The notes under the pieces were generated by a model. It was not told the origin of the DNA, searched no databases, and saw nothing but the letters and a program-made list of their open reading frames with translations. This document shows positions 1-10,624 of a DNA stretch of 64,000 nt, piece after piece. The stretch spans positions 730,057 to 794,056 of the forward strand of contig JAKMXF010000044.1 in the NCBI GenBank assembly GCA_024704765.1, written 5' to 3'. This DNA comes from Oopsacas minuta (lineage: Eukaryota; Porifera; Hexactinellida; Lyssacinosida; Leucopsacidae). A program made the position numbers and the translations under genes. The first letter of the stretch is position 1. The number at the start of each line of letters is the position of its first letter.

Positions 1-484
1 CATATTTAATCTTATGTACTCTGTGATTATCTTCTATATCTTTTAATTCTTGTTCTTCTCTCTTGAGTACATTTCTCAGAGAATCAATACTCTTCTGAGA
101 ATTAATAGTATCCTCTATCTGCAAACATTACACTATTACAAACAGTTGAGTGAGTCCGTTTAACCTCACCCTCCCGATTTAACGGAGTTGAAAGTTTACG
201 TACAAGCAAAATCAAGAAAAATATTCCGAACAAATAGCATAATTATCACGTACCTGTTTTTCTAATTGTTGTTGTTCTGAAAGAAGTTGACTAATACAAA
301 ATCCAGATTTAGGAATTAACTCCCAACTTGATATCTCAAACAGATGTTTATTTCTTCCAACAGTATTCTCTTTCTCCTTCCCACTTTTGTGAAACCTGTC
401 GTATTCCAATATCTTACCAGAAGAGTCAGTTTTACTTCCCAGTATCTCAGCTGATCGAGTCAGTTTACGTTGATCTCTCCTCAT
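1..484 (-). CDS. Coiled-coil protein, 5' part (two exons, runs off the window)
   Basis: Exon 1 spans 254-484, starting MRRDQRKLTR. It ends in phase 0 at a GTACGT donor. Exon 2 spans 1-118 after a TTTGCAG acceptor and is still open at the window edge. The joined product is rich in Lys, Glu and Gln. From about residue 65 it reads as a charged heptad-like coiled coil (LLSEQQQLEKQ followed by IEDTINSQKSIDSL). I do not recognise the family. The gene begins about 360 bp downstream of the DAAF9-like gene on the same strand. A cytoskeletal or ciliary role would be only a guess from the coiled coil and that neighbour. Confidence 0.6.
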
Positions 485-846
485 AGCTTTCTAAATTGTA
501 ATAAACACATTGAGTATATATATATTAATGTATGAATATTTGTTTCTTCGCTTTGCTATTGGTTTGTAAAGATAAAATATTTAGTATTACGAGGTACTAG
601 CTATTAAAGTCATATGACAAATTTATGATTGGATTATTCATAATTCTTCACCTTTTTCATAAATTTGCCTACACAGAGCTAGACTGCTAGACTGCTAGAG
701 TGTGACCTCATATTAGTCCGTTGATTACGAAACTTGTATACGTATTAACAATAAACATAATGTATTAGTTAATATGATTTATATATTGACATCTCACTAC
801 ACGTCAGTAAGATAATTATCCATAATACTATATATATACTTCCTTA

Positions 847-3800
847 TTAGTTAGAGAATATATCTTCGTAGAATCTATCAATTTCCAGATTATGAAATTC
901 TATTTTCTCGTTGAGCTCAATTAAGAATCTATTAACTATATCTTGTCTGTAAGGATGTAGCTGCCACTTGTCTCCATCAAATCCAACATAGTGATGTCCG
1001 TTAAAGAATACTCCTTCTGGGAGAGGTGTGTCTTTACACATAACTTCTATCTCATTCAATTCTTCCTCATTAAGATTATCTTCCATCTTAACAGTAACCT
1101 TCTGTTTATCAGCTGGTAATGAGGATTGTATTACATGCAATAAGTCAGTACTATCCAGCTCGTTACCATATAATAATATAGTGCTGGTAGAATACTGCTC
1201 TATGCTAGCTGGGTAGTATTGTATATTATAGTGTGACATCTCGAGGTGATGGTAGATGGCAGTGTCTGTACCAAGGTTAACTACACCTCTTACAAACTGT
1301 ATATTATCTGGGAGCTGCTTGAGAGCAAGAGTTAGTGATTCTTGTGATAAGTAATAATTGCATTTAATACACTTATACTCTATATTCATGTTATAAGGTA
1401 TTGTAGAGTTATACAAACAGGGATTATACCAGCTCCTGACAGAGGCAAGCTTTTGGAACAGCTGATTAGATATAATACAGTTAAGATCTTCTGTAGATAG
1501 CTTAGATATGTGTGTAGTTTGTATTACTCCTGCTCCTGTAGCTACATTACGACATAAATACAATAACTGATTGAGATGAGAGGTGTCAATATCTTGTGAT
1601 ATAGAACATCCGGTTAGTATAACATTGCTAACAACTCCAGGTCTAATGCTCTGCATAACTAGAGGGTGAAGTGTTCCAGTCTGTGTGAAAGAACTCTTAA
1701 GTCCTATACATAGTGTGACAGCTGATATTCTAACGCTATCTCTAACAATAGAACTAGGATGAGAGAGAATAGCTTCTACCACCTGTGATGGAGTAGAGAA
1801 GCAAGGCGTCATTACTATAATATTTGTATTACTTTTGTCATTCAAACACTCCTCTACAACATTCTGAAGAGAAGCCTGAAATACCTGCTTGTTAAGCTGG
1901 TACTCTATTGGATGAGATATTATAATCCATTCTATGTCTTCACTAGTATTGTTTATGATAAATGAAACCAGAGAGTCAGCATTAGATCCAGGTAGTCCTC
2001 CCACTATATGTAGAGCAATACTATTCTCATCAGTGTGATCAGCTGGTGAGAGACTAGAGAGAGTTTGAAAAGAAATATAGCCGTCATATAAGCTGCTGAT
2101 TTCTAGATGTTGAGAGAAGTCCTGGATTACATATCCTGATGTAACAGTGTTGGTATCATAATCCAATTCTTGACAAGAGAATAATTCTCCTCTCAGAGAT
2201 TTTAATAACCCTACAATCTCTCTGCGTAATCTGGAGTGTTCCATCCCTGAGGGGGAGTACAGGATTGTTAAGTAGTCTGTATGGAGAAATAGTGGTAAAT
2301 GAGACAGGTATTCTGATTTAGGGAATATTCGAAGTTGTTTTTCCTCTTTACCCACTTCTACCAGCATAATATGCTCTATCAGTATCCATGGCAACCATAG
2401 GAATTTCCAAATACTACTCTGTAGTATAATGCCTCCTGATAAGACATGAAGCTTGACTGGGAGTGCCAGACCCTGAATAAAGCTAGTAGATAGATTTACT
2501 ACAGTAAGTCCAAGAGAGATCAGGTTACCGAGTTGAGTACGATCAGTGCTCTGTAAGCAAGCTTTAATACTATCTCCTCCCAACAGCTGAGATTGTCTGT
2601 CTGCCCACGTCACCAGTACAGGAATAGTATCAGATAGGATTAAGCAGATACGCTCAGATTTCTCATCAGTAGCTGAATACTTGATTCTCAGCTGAGAGGT
2701 AACAAATGTCTCACCAAACACAATAGCTCCTAACTTCTTAGATGAATTAGTTGGACTATGTATATCAGTTAGTGTAGCTCTCAGATAATATACATTCTTG
2801 TGAGAAATCGCGGAATCTAACAGCTCTATTTTACGTATATTATAAGAAGATACATGTACTTCTATTCCAATCTCCCTCCCCTCTCTCCCTTTGTTAACAG
2901 CTGTTCTAATTTTGGTACTAACAGATTCTTTCAACTCCTTTATACTAACAACACTAGACATACATTGGAATGTACTCCTTATCTCATTGACCAGATCTCT
3001 GTATAATAGCAGTAGATAGTCATGATCTGTGTTAGTACAGCGAGGATTCTGAACTGAATTTGTGTCACAAGGAGAATGGTTCTGTGAGAAGAAGAACGTC
3101 CTCGCGGCAGCTAGAGGCAAGAGAGGATCGCTCAATTCCACCACACAGTGCTGAGACACACCCTCTGGGGTATCAACAGTAGCAAGCTTAGACGCAACGG
3201 GACAAGGTTTGTATTTGAGTTTATGTGAGTTTTGACCTACCAGTACATAAGCGTACCCTTTAGCTCTGCCATCAATCTTTTGTGATAACTTAGCATGCTG
3301 TAGATAAGTTCTCATCCCACTCAGTAAGGTCTGTTCAGATAAATTTATGACGTCATCTGGATCCAGTCTGCTAACACTGTCAATCATATCCTCCCACTGC
3401 TTATAGAATAATCTGGCGCCTCTTTTCTGCAGATATGCTACTGACAGAGGATCTACTTCAGAGTACAGTAGCTGTAGGGCCTCAGTGACGTCATAGAGCT
3501 TATGTGACATCGTGAAGAATCCCAGTCCTCCCATCTCCTCCAGAGCATAAGCTTGTATCAATGGCCACTGTTCCACACTCATAGGAGAGAACTCCTGCTT
3601 CTCCTTGCTAGTTAGTCTAGATCCCCTTCCGAATGGGACCCCTATCCTATTCACACCTTCTGTCATCTGGATAAACGAGCTAATCTTGAACACTTCAAAG
3701 TGATCTGTATCCTCTCTATCTTTGTAGGAGAGGTCACAGGATATAGATATATTCGCATGCCATCTCCCTAATCTGGTCAGGATCTTGTTGTAGCAGTCTG

Positions 3801-4059
3801 GATGGCAGGATATATATATTTGGTTGGGAGTGATCAGAAGAAATGTATCTTCCTCCTCTGGAGAAGGTCCCAACTCCAGTTGGTTCAGTTCATCACCTGA
3901 GAGGTCATATAGGAGGTAACTGTACAGTCTCCAGCATCCGTCATTATAACTACTGTCTACACCAGGGATACAGAGTATAGCATCTAACTCCAGTTTATTA
4001 AGAATCTGTTGGACTGAGCGGACCCGAGTCAATGAGTTAGAGTGTGACAATGAACACAT
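847..4059 (-). CDS. DAAF9: DAAF9-like (C20orf194 family) dynein assembly factor
   Basis: A single uninterrupted reading frame of 1070 residues, close to the roughly 1180 of the vertebrate protein. The N-terminus carries the family-like block LDAILCIPGVDSSYNDGC, near residues 25-42. A P-loop-like GGLPGSNADS lies near residue 690, followed by a long alpha/beta region. Members of the C20orf194/DAAF9 family are cytoplasmic factors linked to preassembly of axonemal dynein arms in ciliated cells. I identified it by recalled resemblance of the N-terminal block, the P-loop region and the length. The start is the first ATG after stops. No intron interrupts 3.2 kb of coding sequence, which is unusual for an animal gene of this size. 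Confidence 0.72.
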   Translation of the reverse strand: MCSLSHSNSLTRVRSVQQILNKLELDAILCIPGVDSSYNDGCWRLYSYLLYDLSGDELNQLELGPSPEEEDTFLLITPNQIYISCHPDCYNKILTRLGRWHANISISCDLSYKDREDTDHFEVFKISSFIQMTEGVNRIGVPFGRGSRLTSKEKQEFSPMSVEQWPLIQAYALEEMGGLGFFTMSHKLYDVTEALQLLYSEVDPLSVAYLQKRGARLFYKQWEDMIDSVSRLDPDDVINLSEQTLLSGMRTYLQHAKLSQKIDGRAKGYAYVLVGQNSHKLKYKPCPVASKLATVDTPEGVSQHCVVELSDPLLPLAAARTFFFSQNHSPCDTNSVQNPRCTNTDHDYLLLLYRDLVNEIRSTFQCMSSVVSIKELKESVSTKIRTAVNKGREGREIGIEVHVSSYNIRKIELLDSAISHKNVYYLRATLTDIHSPTNSSKKLGAIVFGETFVTSQLRIKYSATDEKSERICLILSDTIPVLVTWADRQSQLLGGDSIKACLQSTDRTQLGNLISLGLTVVNLSTSFIQGLALPVKLHVLSGGIILQSSIWKFLWLPWILIEHIMLVEVGKEEKQLRIFPKSEYLSHLPLFLHTDYLTILYSPSGMEHSRLRREIVGLLKSLRGELFSCQELDYDTNTVTSGYVIQDFSQHLEISSLYDGYISFQTLSSLSPADHTDENSIALHIVGGLPGSNADSLVSFIINNTSEDIEWIIISHPIEYQLNKQVFQASLQNVVEECLNDKSNTNIIVMTPCFSTPSQVVEAILSHPSSIVRDSVRISAVTLCIGLKSSFTQTGTLHPLVMQSIRPGVVSNVILTGCSISQDIDTSHLNQLLYLCRNVATGAGVIQTTHISKLSTEDLNCIISNQLFQKLASVRSWYNPCLYNSTIPYNMNIEYKCIKCNYYLSQESLTLALKQLPDNIQFVRGVVNLGTDTAIYHHLEMSHYNIQYYPASIEQYSTSTILLYGNELDSTDLLHVIQSSLPADKQKVTVKMEDNLNEEELNEIEVMCKDTPLPEGVFFNGHHYVGFDGDKWQLHPYRQDIVNRFLIELNEKIEFHNLEIDRFYEDIFSN

Positions 4060-4402
4060 GCTAATAATATACGTACGACTATTATGGAAAGAAACATAAT
4101 AGGAAGACTCGTGACCTACGGATGACCATTTGCCCAGTTTTGCCCAAAATTAGGAAATTATCCAACGGAAATTGTCTTTGTTTCCAGAGAGGGTACGTCT
4201 TATCCGAGTTCTGTAGTCACAATTACTACTCAATAAGTCCGAGGGATTAATCAAAAAGATACTAAATTAATAAACCTCAACAAAGTAAAGAAATCACTTA
4301 ATCAAGCACAAAAATTAGCAAAATAGGGTAATAAATCCATTACACAACCCCTATCATAAAACATCAAATACTATAACAATTAGTGTTTCAATATTAACAG
4401 AG

Positions 4403-7400
4403 TTAGAATATCTGATTAGCCTCAGAGTAGTACATACATATGTAAACATCTCGTGTCAGACGTCTAATGTATTCAGGAACTGTAGTTCTAGCATCAAGAT
4501 CTGAAACCTTGCATAGCTTGTTAGGATCAGAGAGCCAATCTTCTAAATCTGGTACAGGCATAACTCTGGGTATGTTTCTACTTTTAATTCCATCTTCTAT
4601 CCTGTCGTGCATGCTATCAAACATCACCCAGTCTTTAGGATTCTTCCCACATTTCGCAAAACATACATAATGACCAATCTCAATCGTTAGAACAGCAAAT
4701 AGAGTCATTTGAGAAGGTAGTCCTTGTTGTTTCCTATCACAGGTAATCTCCTCAGGTTTGTGTGCGGTTTGTGCTTCGTGTGATTGTACACAGCCTTCAC
4801 AGTAGTAAATATAAACTTTCTTATAATCGTATATCTCACTAGTTTCACACTCCCCACACCTGTAAAAAGCTGGTTTGTTACAGTGAATACAATTAGGACT
4901 GTATACAGATTGTGTTATGTTAGAGATATCTAGACTCAAACTAGGAAGTATGTGTGGGTAGAGACGGAAGTGCTTCCCATCTCGAGGCATTTGAATAAGA
5001 AAGAATTGAGGAACTTCAGCTAGCATAAGCTTATCTTCTCTAAAAGCATGCTCTAGTAGTAATTGCACAGTAGGTAGGTTAATATGAGGTCTCCTGTGAG
5101 TAAATATTTGGAAGAAGAATCCATTTTCATTCCTGGTGCCTCTAATCTTGAGATAGGGTTGTACATTAAGTACATGCTGGAGGAGACAAGTTAGGAATTC
5201 TTCAGGATCTTTCTCTTTCCCTAACAATCCGTCAACTACTCCCGCTTCATCTAGTTTATACCTCAACAGTAGTATTTGGTCAGCTCTCACGAACCCTTCT
5301 TTCCTCAGAGGATACACGATACGTTCTCTCAGTATTTTCTGTACTACCATATACCTCTCACTACACAGACATACAGGTGTTATTATATTCAGGAGAGAAG
5401 TGACTGAATAGGGATATCTGGGATATAATTGGGGCGCATAATACGAGGATATTTACCTCCTTGATTAATTAAATATCGGGAGTATTTCTCAATCCAGGAA
5501 TTCCGTAATTCTTACTTAATTGTTTTAAAGCAGGAAATGTGACAGATGTTACTTGACACATAATTTGAATTCATAGACAAACTAATACGATTATTATAGT
5601 ATTAAACGAGTTCCATTTTGTGACATGGAGTGAGATACAAAATTAAGGAAAGGTTAATCACAATTCTAGGTTCGGTTGCAACCTTGTTATAACCTACTTG
5701 TTATCTCCCTTAGATTCTTGTGATTTCTTGAGGAATATCTCATCAAGCATTTCATTGAAACAGAACATTCCAAATAGAGATGCGTCCATATAGCATGAGT
5801 TATCTAGTCCTTGTATTCCCTTCTTTATCCCGATAATATCCTTCACGTATTTAATAGGAGGAATAAATCCGGTATCAATAACAGAGGCACTATAAGGATC
5901 AAATTTATTGGGAGCACCAGTAAGGGAGGAGTAGGGGAGTTCTGGAGGACACTTGATATCGTCTGGGACTACAAGAGTACATGCTTTCGCTGGTACAAAC
6001 AGTCCATGACCAGGTTTAACATGGGCAATCTTTTTCTCGTATTTAATCCCATGAGATTCAAACGTATTAGGCTCATTACGGGGCTCTGTTGTTTCTATTA
6101 AAGTCCAGACCTCTGGAACATTTTTGAACATTCCAACCCACACTACTCTCCCTTCATGAACCTTCTCCATCAGTCGAACCTACAAACATAATACAATCAG
6201 GATCGGTTATTATGAACCTTCTACTATAATTAACCAAATCAATGGCCCAATAACATCATTCCCATTAGATTTGTATTAAGAAAAGACTTTTTGGCAGGGG
6301 TGTACTCCTAAGTATAAAAGTAAGGGAACACTCCAAACACTGCCCCTTCCACGAAATTTGCGCTTCTTATGTGATATAATCTGCGCCTATTGATATCCTA
6401 GTTTCCAGACTTGTCCACATTAACATCTTAGGAAATGCAAGATTTACACTAAATGTGGAAATTCAGAGTAAAAACGTGGATGCTACCATATTTAGTACTT
6501 TAGCTGCAAATCGAAGGAACATAGCTTTCCACATCTAAACGATGCTTACATAAAATTCATATATTTATAAGTACTTTTTGATATCTCCAAAAATTGGATA
6601 ATACAAAATACATTATATGGTAATAAAATGTTGACTATAATGTTGAACTCTAATTTCTAAACTGAAAAATATATTGAAATAATCAAATATTTTCATAAAG
6701 AAACGCCTTTGCGTTCCCCCCCAATACACCCCTGATTTTTGGTCTAGTGCGGGTTCACTATAAGCAACCCTGACTGTAGATTAATTAGGAACACAATTAA
6801 TGACGTTAAATATCTTACTGAATATTTACTTACCGTAACATTATTACACTCTCTGATTCCGTAATTATTCGGTAAACTATGTGTCTCATTCAGAGGAACT
6901 GAATCAGCACCTGGATCCTGTAGCTGTGATGGGGAGTTACTGTCAGTAGTATACCCTGTAGATGTTCCCTGCTTTAGATGGTTATTAATCGGCGGGTCAC
7001 CTTTATCTTGAAAAGGAATTTGATGGTTCGTTTGGACTGGTGCTGATTTAGGAATTTGTTCATAAGTTGAATCAGACTGTGTACCCGGTTGAATTTGCAA
7101 TGTTTTATGCTGAGCCTTTTTTATGCGACTATTTATCTGTTCCTGTTGCTTTTGTACAAAATTATTAGATGTGCGAGTTTTATCCATTATCAATGAGTGA
7201 AAATCAGTAATTCCGAATTGAATAGTATCACTAGCTAATGAGTCAGGTTGTAGGGAATAACACAGTTGAAATTCTACATATTTCTTTTCTACTATTTCCC
7301 CCGAGCAATTCTTATTAGTTTCCGGATCAATAATATTGACTTTCCAACCAATATCCAGATCTAAGTATTGTAACACAAATGGATATCTATCAACATAATA

Positions 7401-7811
7401 CATGTAACGTTTCTCATAGTCACAAAATGCAAGGAGAGTCCCTAGCTTTGGTTTATCAATACATTTCATACTCTCCGATGGATAATCAAAATCTTTAATC
7501 AGAGGTAAAGATTTTCCCTTTCTCCGAAGGAAGTAATCGATCAAAATGTATGTTTTCTTATTACTTTTATATTCGGCAGGATTCGTAAAAGTAGTAGAAG
7601 TAGCAAGAATTTCACCTCGTTCAACTTTGAATTTTTCATCAACACTATTTTCTGAATACAACCAATCCTTGAAATGAGCGAAATAAGATTCCTCATGTCG
7701 TGATGGAAAATATTGCCATTCAATAATTAGGTTTAGTTTTACAATTTTACTTATCATATAAAATTCAAGACCATCAACTCCAGCTTGTGATAGAAAGGAA
7801 TGCAAATCCAT
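4403..7811 (-). CDS. CYLD: CYLD-like deubiquitinase (CAP-Gly + USP domain)
   Basis: Three exons: 6834-7811, 5698-6179 and 4403-5360, joined in phase 0 and phase 2, giving 805 residues. The first 326 residues are divergent and polar. Exon 2 begins with a CAP-Gly-like module (EGRVVWVGMF), then the catalytic cysteine box GIQGLDNSCYMDA (Cys about 455). Exon 3 carries KDPEEF, a B-box-like zinc module with four CxxC pairs (about residues 644-687), the catalytic His in GHYVCF (about 717) and Asp in MFDSM (about 735). CYLD cleaves Lys63- and Met1-linked ubiquitin chains and restrains NF-kB and JNK signalling. The USP triad is complete. The human protein has 956 residues and three CAP-Gly domains. Here only one is obvious, so the N-terminus is either reduced or too divergent to read. 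Confidence 0.9.
6180..6833 (-). other. CYLD intron 1
   Basis: The donor is GTAAGT just after residue Thr326, and the acceptor is TTTGTAG before the CAP-Gly exon. The exons either side are open and in phase. The 654-bp interior is AT-rich and I see no second gene in it. The other CYLD intron (5361-5697) has a GTAGGT donor and a TGTGTAG acceptor. Confidence 0.75.
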
Positions 7812-7857
7812 CAGATTAAATTTCTAAGGAAAAAAACTCTATTTAATGTAAATAAAG

Positions 7858-7934
7858 CTAGTGCGTAACTACCATTGAGGCAGGGGGGGGGGGGCAGTTG
7901 CCTCCTCGCTCTGGGATCTCTAGTTACGCCCCAG
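7858..7934. mobile_element. 77-bp inverted-repeat element with 5-bp TSD
   Basis: The ends are CTAGTGCGTAACTA and, on the other strand, CTGGGGCGTAACTA. The perfect 5-bp direct repeat TAAAG flanks both sides (7853-7857 and 7935-7939). The centre has a run of twelve G. It is too short to code for protein. A 5-bp duplication fits some hAT-related or Transib-like elements, but the superfamily is uncertain. Confidence 0.6.
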
Positions 7935-7958
7935 TAAAGTATAAACAATACATACATC

Positions 7959-8713
7959 CAGGCTTGTACTGGAGGAAGATTCCATGACCCAGACCCAGTT
8001 AACCCGTGTCAGGGGTAATCCTGTTCCCCCACGAACATTATTAACCATCATTCGCTGGGAAACACTGTCTCTCCGAAGTGTTTCCCCTTGCACACTTAGT
8101 AAAAAGTACGCGGGTCAAGGAAACATCCGGGAACCCCACAGGGCCAAGATCCAACGATAATCCAGAGAAAATCCACACAGGCTATCCTAATAGTGGGTTA
8201 GAAATGCTCATATTCTCGGGTAAATGCTATCTAGGTAGATAATCCAATCTAAATCCAATTTAATCATCAAAATAGTGAGTTAGAAACACACTTAGCAACA
8301 CGTACGCGGGTCAAGGAAACGAGAACAAGTATTCGGTAGGAAATCCTGTTTCCTTAAACATCATTCACTCGTGAATAATGTTCAGGGGAACAATATTCAC
8401 CAAGGGGAAACACTCGGAGAAACAGGATTCCCTATGACACCGTAAGCTCAGACCCGGTGAGTTCTGAGCAGGTTATCCGGTCTGTCGCTACCCGCTATGA
8501 TACAACTTTGTACAAAATCCTTGTTTAGCCTTATAACCTATGAAATTATACACTTCATGAAAGAATATATGGTTAATATATGGTTATATGGTTAGTATAT
8601 GGTTAGTATTTTGTACTACATCAGAGAAAGATTGAATTAATTGGTGATTAACTTAAATTTAACGACTGGTTTCCCCCGTAAACCCGGTAGATCGGTGACC
8701 CGGTCCAAGCCTG
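7959..8713. mobile_element. hAT-type non-autonomous element (755 bp)
   Basis: The terminal inverted repeats begin CAGGCTTGTACTGG on the left and CAGGCTTGGACCGG on the right. The flanks are CATACATC and TATACATC, an 8-bp duplication with one mismatch. The interior has several local inverted segments around GGGTCAAGGAAAC and GAAACACT, but no transposase frame. The 8-bp duplication with CAG ends is the hAT pattern. Confidence 0.7.
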
Positions 8714-10624
8714 TATACATCTATAAGTAATTCTGAATCCAATTATTGAAAATAAACAAGGTAAGGTAGACCTTTGATTTTCCGAATGCCTTCGTCATAC
8801 ACCTTCAATTTTGGAGTTCGGATAACTGAAATAATGTATTTTCCTAAGTGAAAGTCACCGCTGAAAGATAAAGGTGTACATATATTTAATGTAATTAAGA
8901 ATGTATCTCAACAGACCGGTAATACAGCCATGGTACAACTATAGGTCCCATGTAATTCATTGAATACCTACTGAAATTAGAGAACTATCAATATCAAGAC
9001 TAGTTTTGAATAGCGTGCCAATATGATTAATATTTAAATACAAAAATGGAATTACAAACAGACGTATCCATTTGTAATTTAATATCTAGCTATAGTGTCA
9101 GAGCCAAAAGTTTGAGTAAGTAAATAAGTTTTTATTCGTAGCAACATATACAGGTATCGAGGAGCAAGTTTTGGCCTAGAGATTCCATGTGTCTCCCGTC
9201 TATAATCTATAATCTATAATCTGTATGGATCTAAGATTTAAATAGATAAAATTGAGTATAATTTGGCCAACCAATCTTCAGACGGACTCCTCTAGTTCCT
9301 AAATTTCCACAATTAGATAATATAGAATATAAAATGACTGGTATGATTATGTGATTTATACATAATATCAGATCCGATGTTATTTTGCATGAAAAGTTTC
9401 AATCCGGAGTTCATTTAATTGCCGTATATCGGAGGTTGTCGCATCTCGGAGGGGCGTCCTATCTCAGAGGTCAAGAAGTACTATTTGTATAGGAAAAATC
9501 AATCGGTGGAATTGGGTTGTGTCATGTCTCGGAGGTGCTGCTTTGGGAGGTTTACTTGTATGTTGCTACGAATAATGATTCAATAAATAAATACTTTTTG
9601 TGTAGATTTACAAATTAACATTTATGCCAATTTATGTTAATCCGGTGAGCAATCCGATAACAGATTGCTAGATTTCTCAATCGCGGATGGACATATCCTA
9701 AATAGCAGTGCTCCTCAACTAGGGGTCCGTAACCCCCAAAGGTTTGCATTATGGTTAATTGAGAGTCCGCGGACTCGTTAAAATTGACATAGCCAGGGAA
9801 TCCGGGGTGAAAAAAGGTTGCGGTGGTATATGGAGGGTACTGCATGTTGGTCAAAGAGTCACAAAATCTCATATCTCTCACGAGTAAACATATGCTACGA
9901 AATTTTGAAAAAATTTCCATTGCAAATGCTGCATATATTAATTATAAAGGGTATTTCTACTATTAGAATCCGTAATCTTTAGATCTACTGACATCATAAT
10001 ATTTTAAAACTATAAGTAGCTGGGGTTTGATAATCTCTGTACATTTCACAGAACTGATTTCTTATAATCTACTCCTTTTAGATATCATTATTACGTTAAA
10101 TCTGCATAGAAATTATCTATGAAAAAGTATTGAATATTATAGTTAGACTTTCGTGAATCTTATATTTCAATATTTAAATCCAGTAATAGCAGTAATCGAC
10201 TTAACAACTTGGGTATTCATAAAAGGGGGAAACTAAGAAACTATACATTTAATAACAACAATATACAGATATATGTTGTATTTGTAGATACAATTTTCTA
10301 TATATTACGAGTAATCAGTGATATCTGCAAATATTTACACCTATGCTCTCAGTATTATCTTATTGGATATGGTCAATCAATTATTACACATTATTTTAAC
10401 TTAAAATAATAATGTCACTAAATATGAATTCTGCAAATAATACAATAAGAATCTGCCATATTTAATTTATCGCTTCAGTTTTTGAACAATAGAGTCAAGT
10501 TGTACTATATTTTATAACATATGTTAACACGTGACTAACAATATACATAAATTATAATTATAAACCCAGCAAATAAACAACAATATATCCTAAAAAGTTA
10601 TTAAATAAATCTTATCATTTGTAT
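8714..10624. other. Intergenic DNA between STAMBP and CYLD
   Basis: No gene is visible. It holds the TA-flanked element at 9135-9572. At 9706-9800 there is a remnant beginning CAGTGCTCCTCAACT and containing GTCCGCGGAC, which looks like an old hAT end. At 9198-9222 there is a short TATAATC tandem run. The 101-residue frame at 9615-9920 overlaps the remnant and looks like chance. Confidence 0.5.
9135..9572. mobile_element. Tc1/mariner-type MITE, TA target site
   Basis: The ends TTCGTAGCAACATA (left) and its exact reverse complement (right) are flanked by TA on both sides. The 438-bp interior has no coding capacity. It contains repeated ATCTCGGAGG-like words between 9430 and 9540. Its size, perfect short inverted repeats and TA duplication fit a non-autonomous Tc1/mariner-like element. 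Confidence 0.6.

Noticed and set aside
9615..9920. 101-residue minus-strand frame
   Set aside because: It overlaps an old hAT-like remnant and has no recognisable domain or neighbouring exons.
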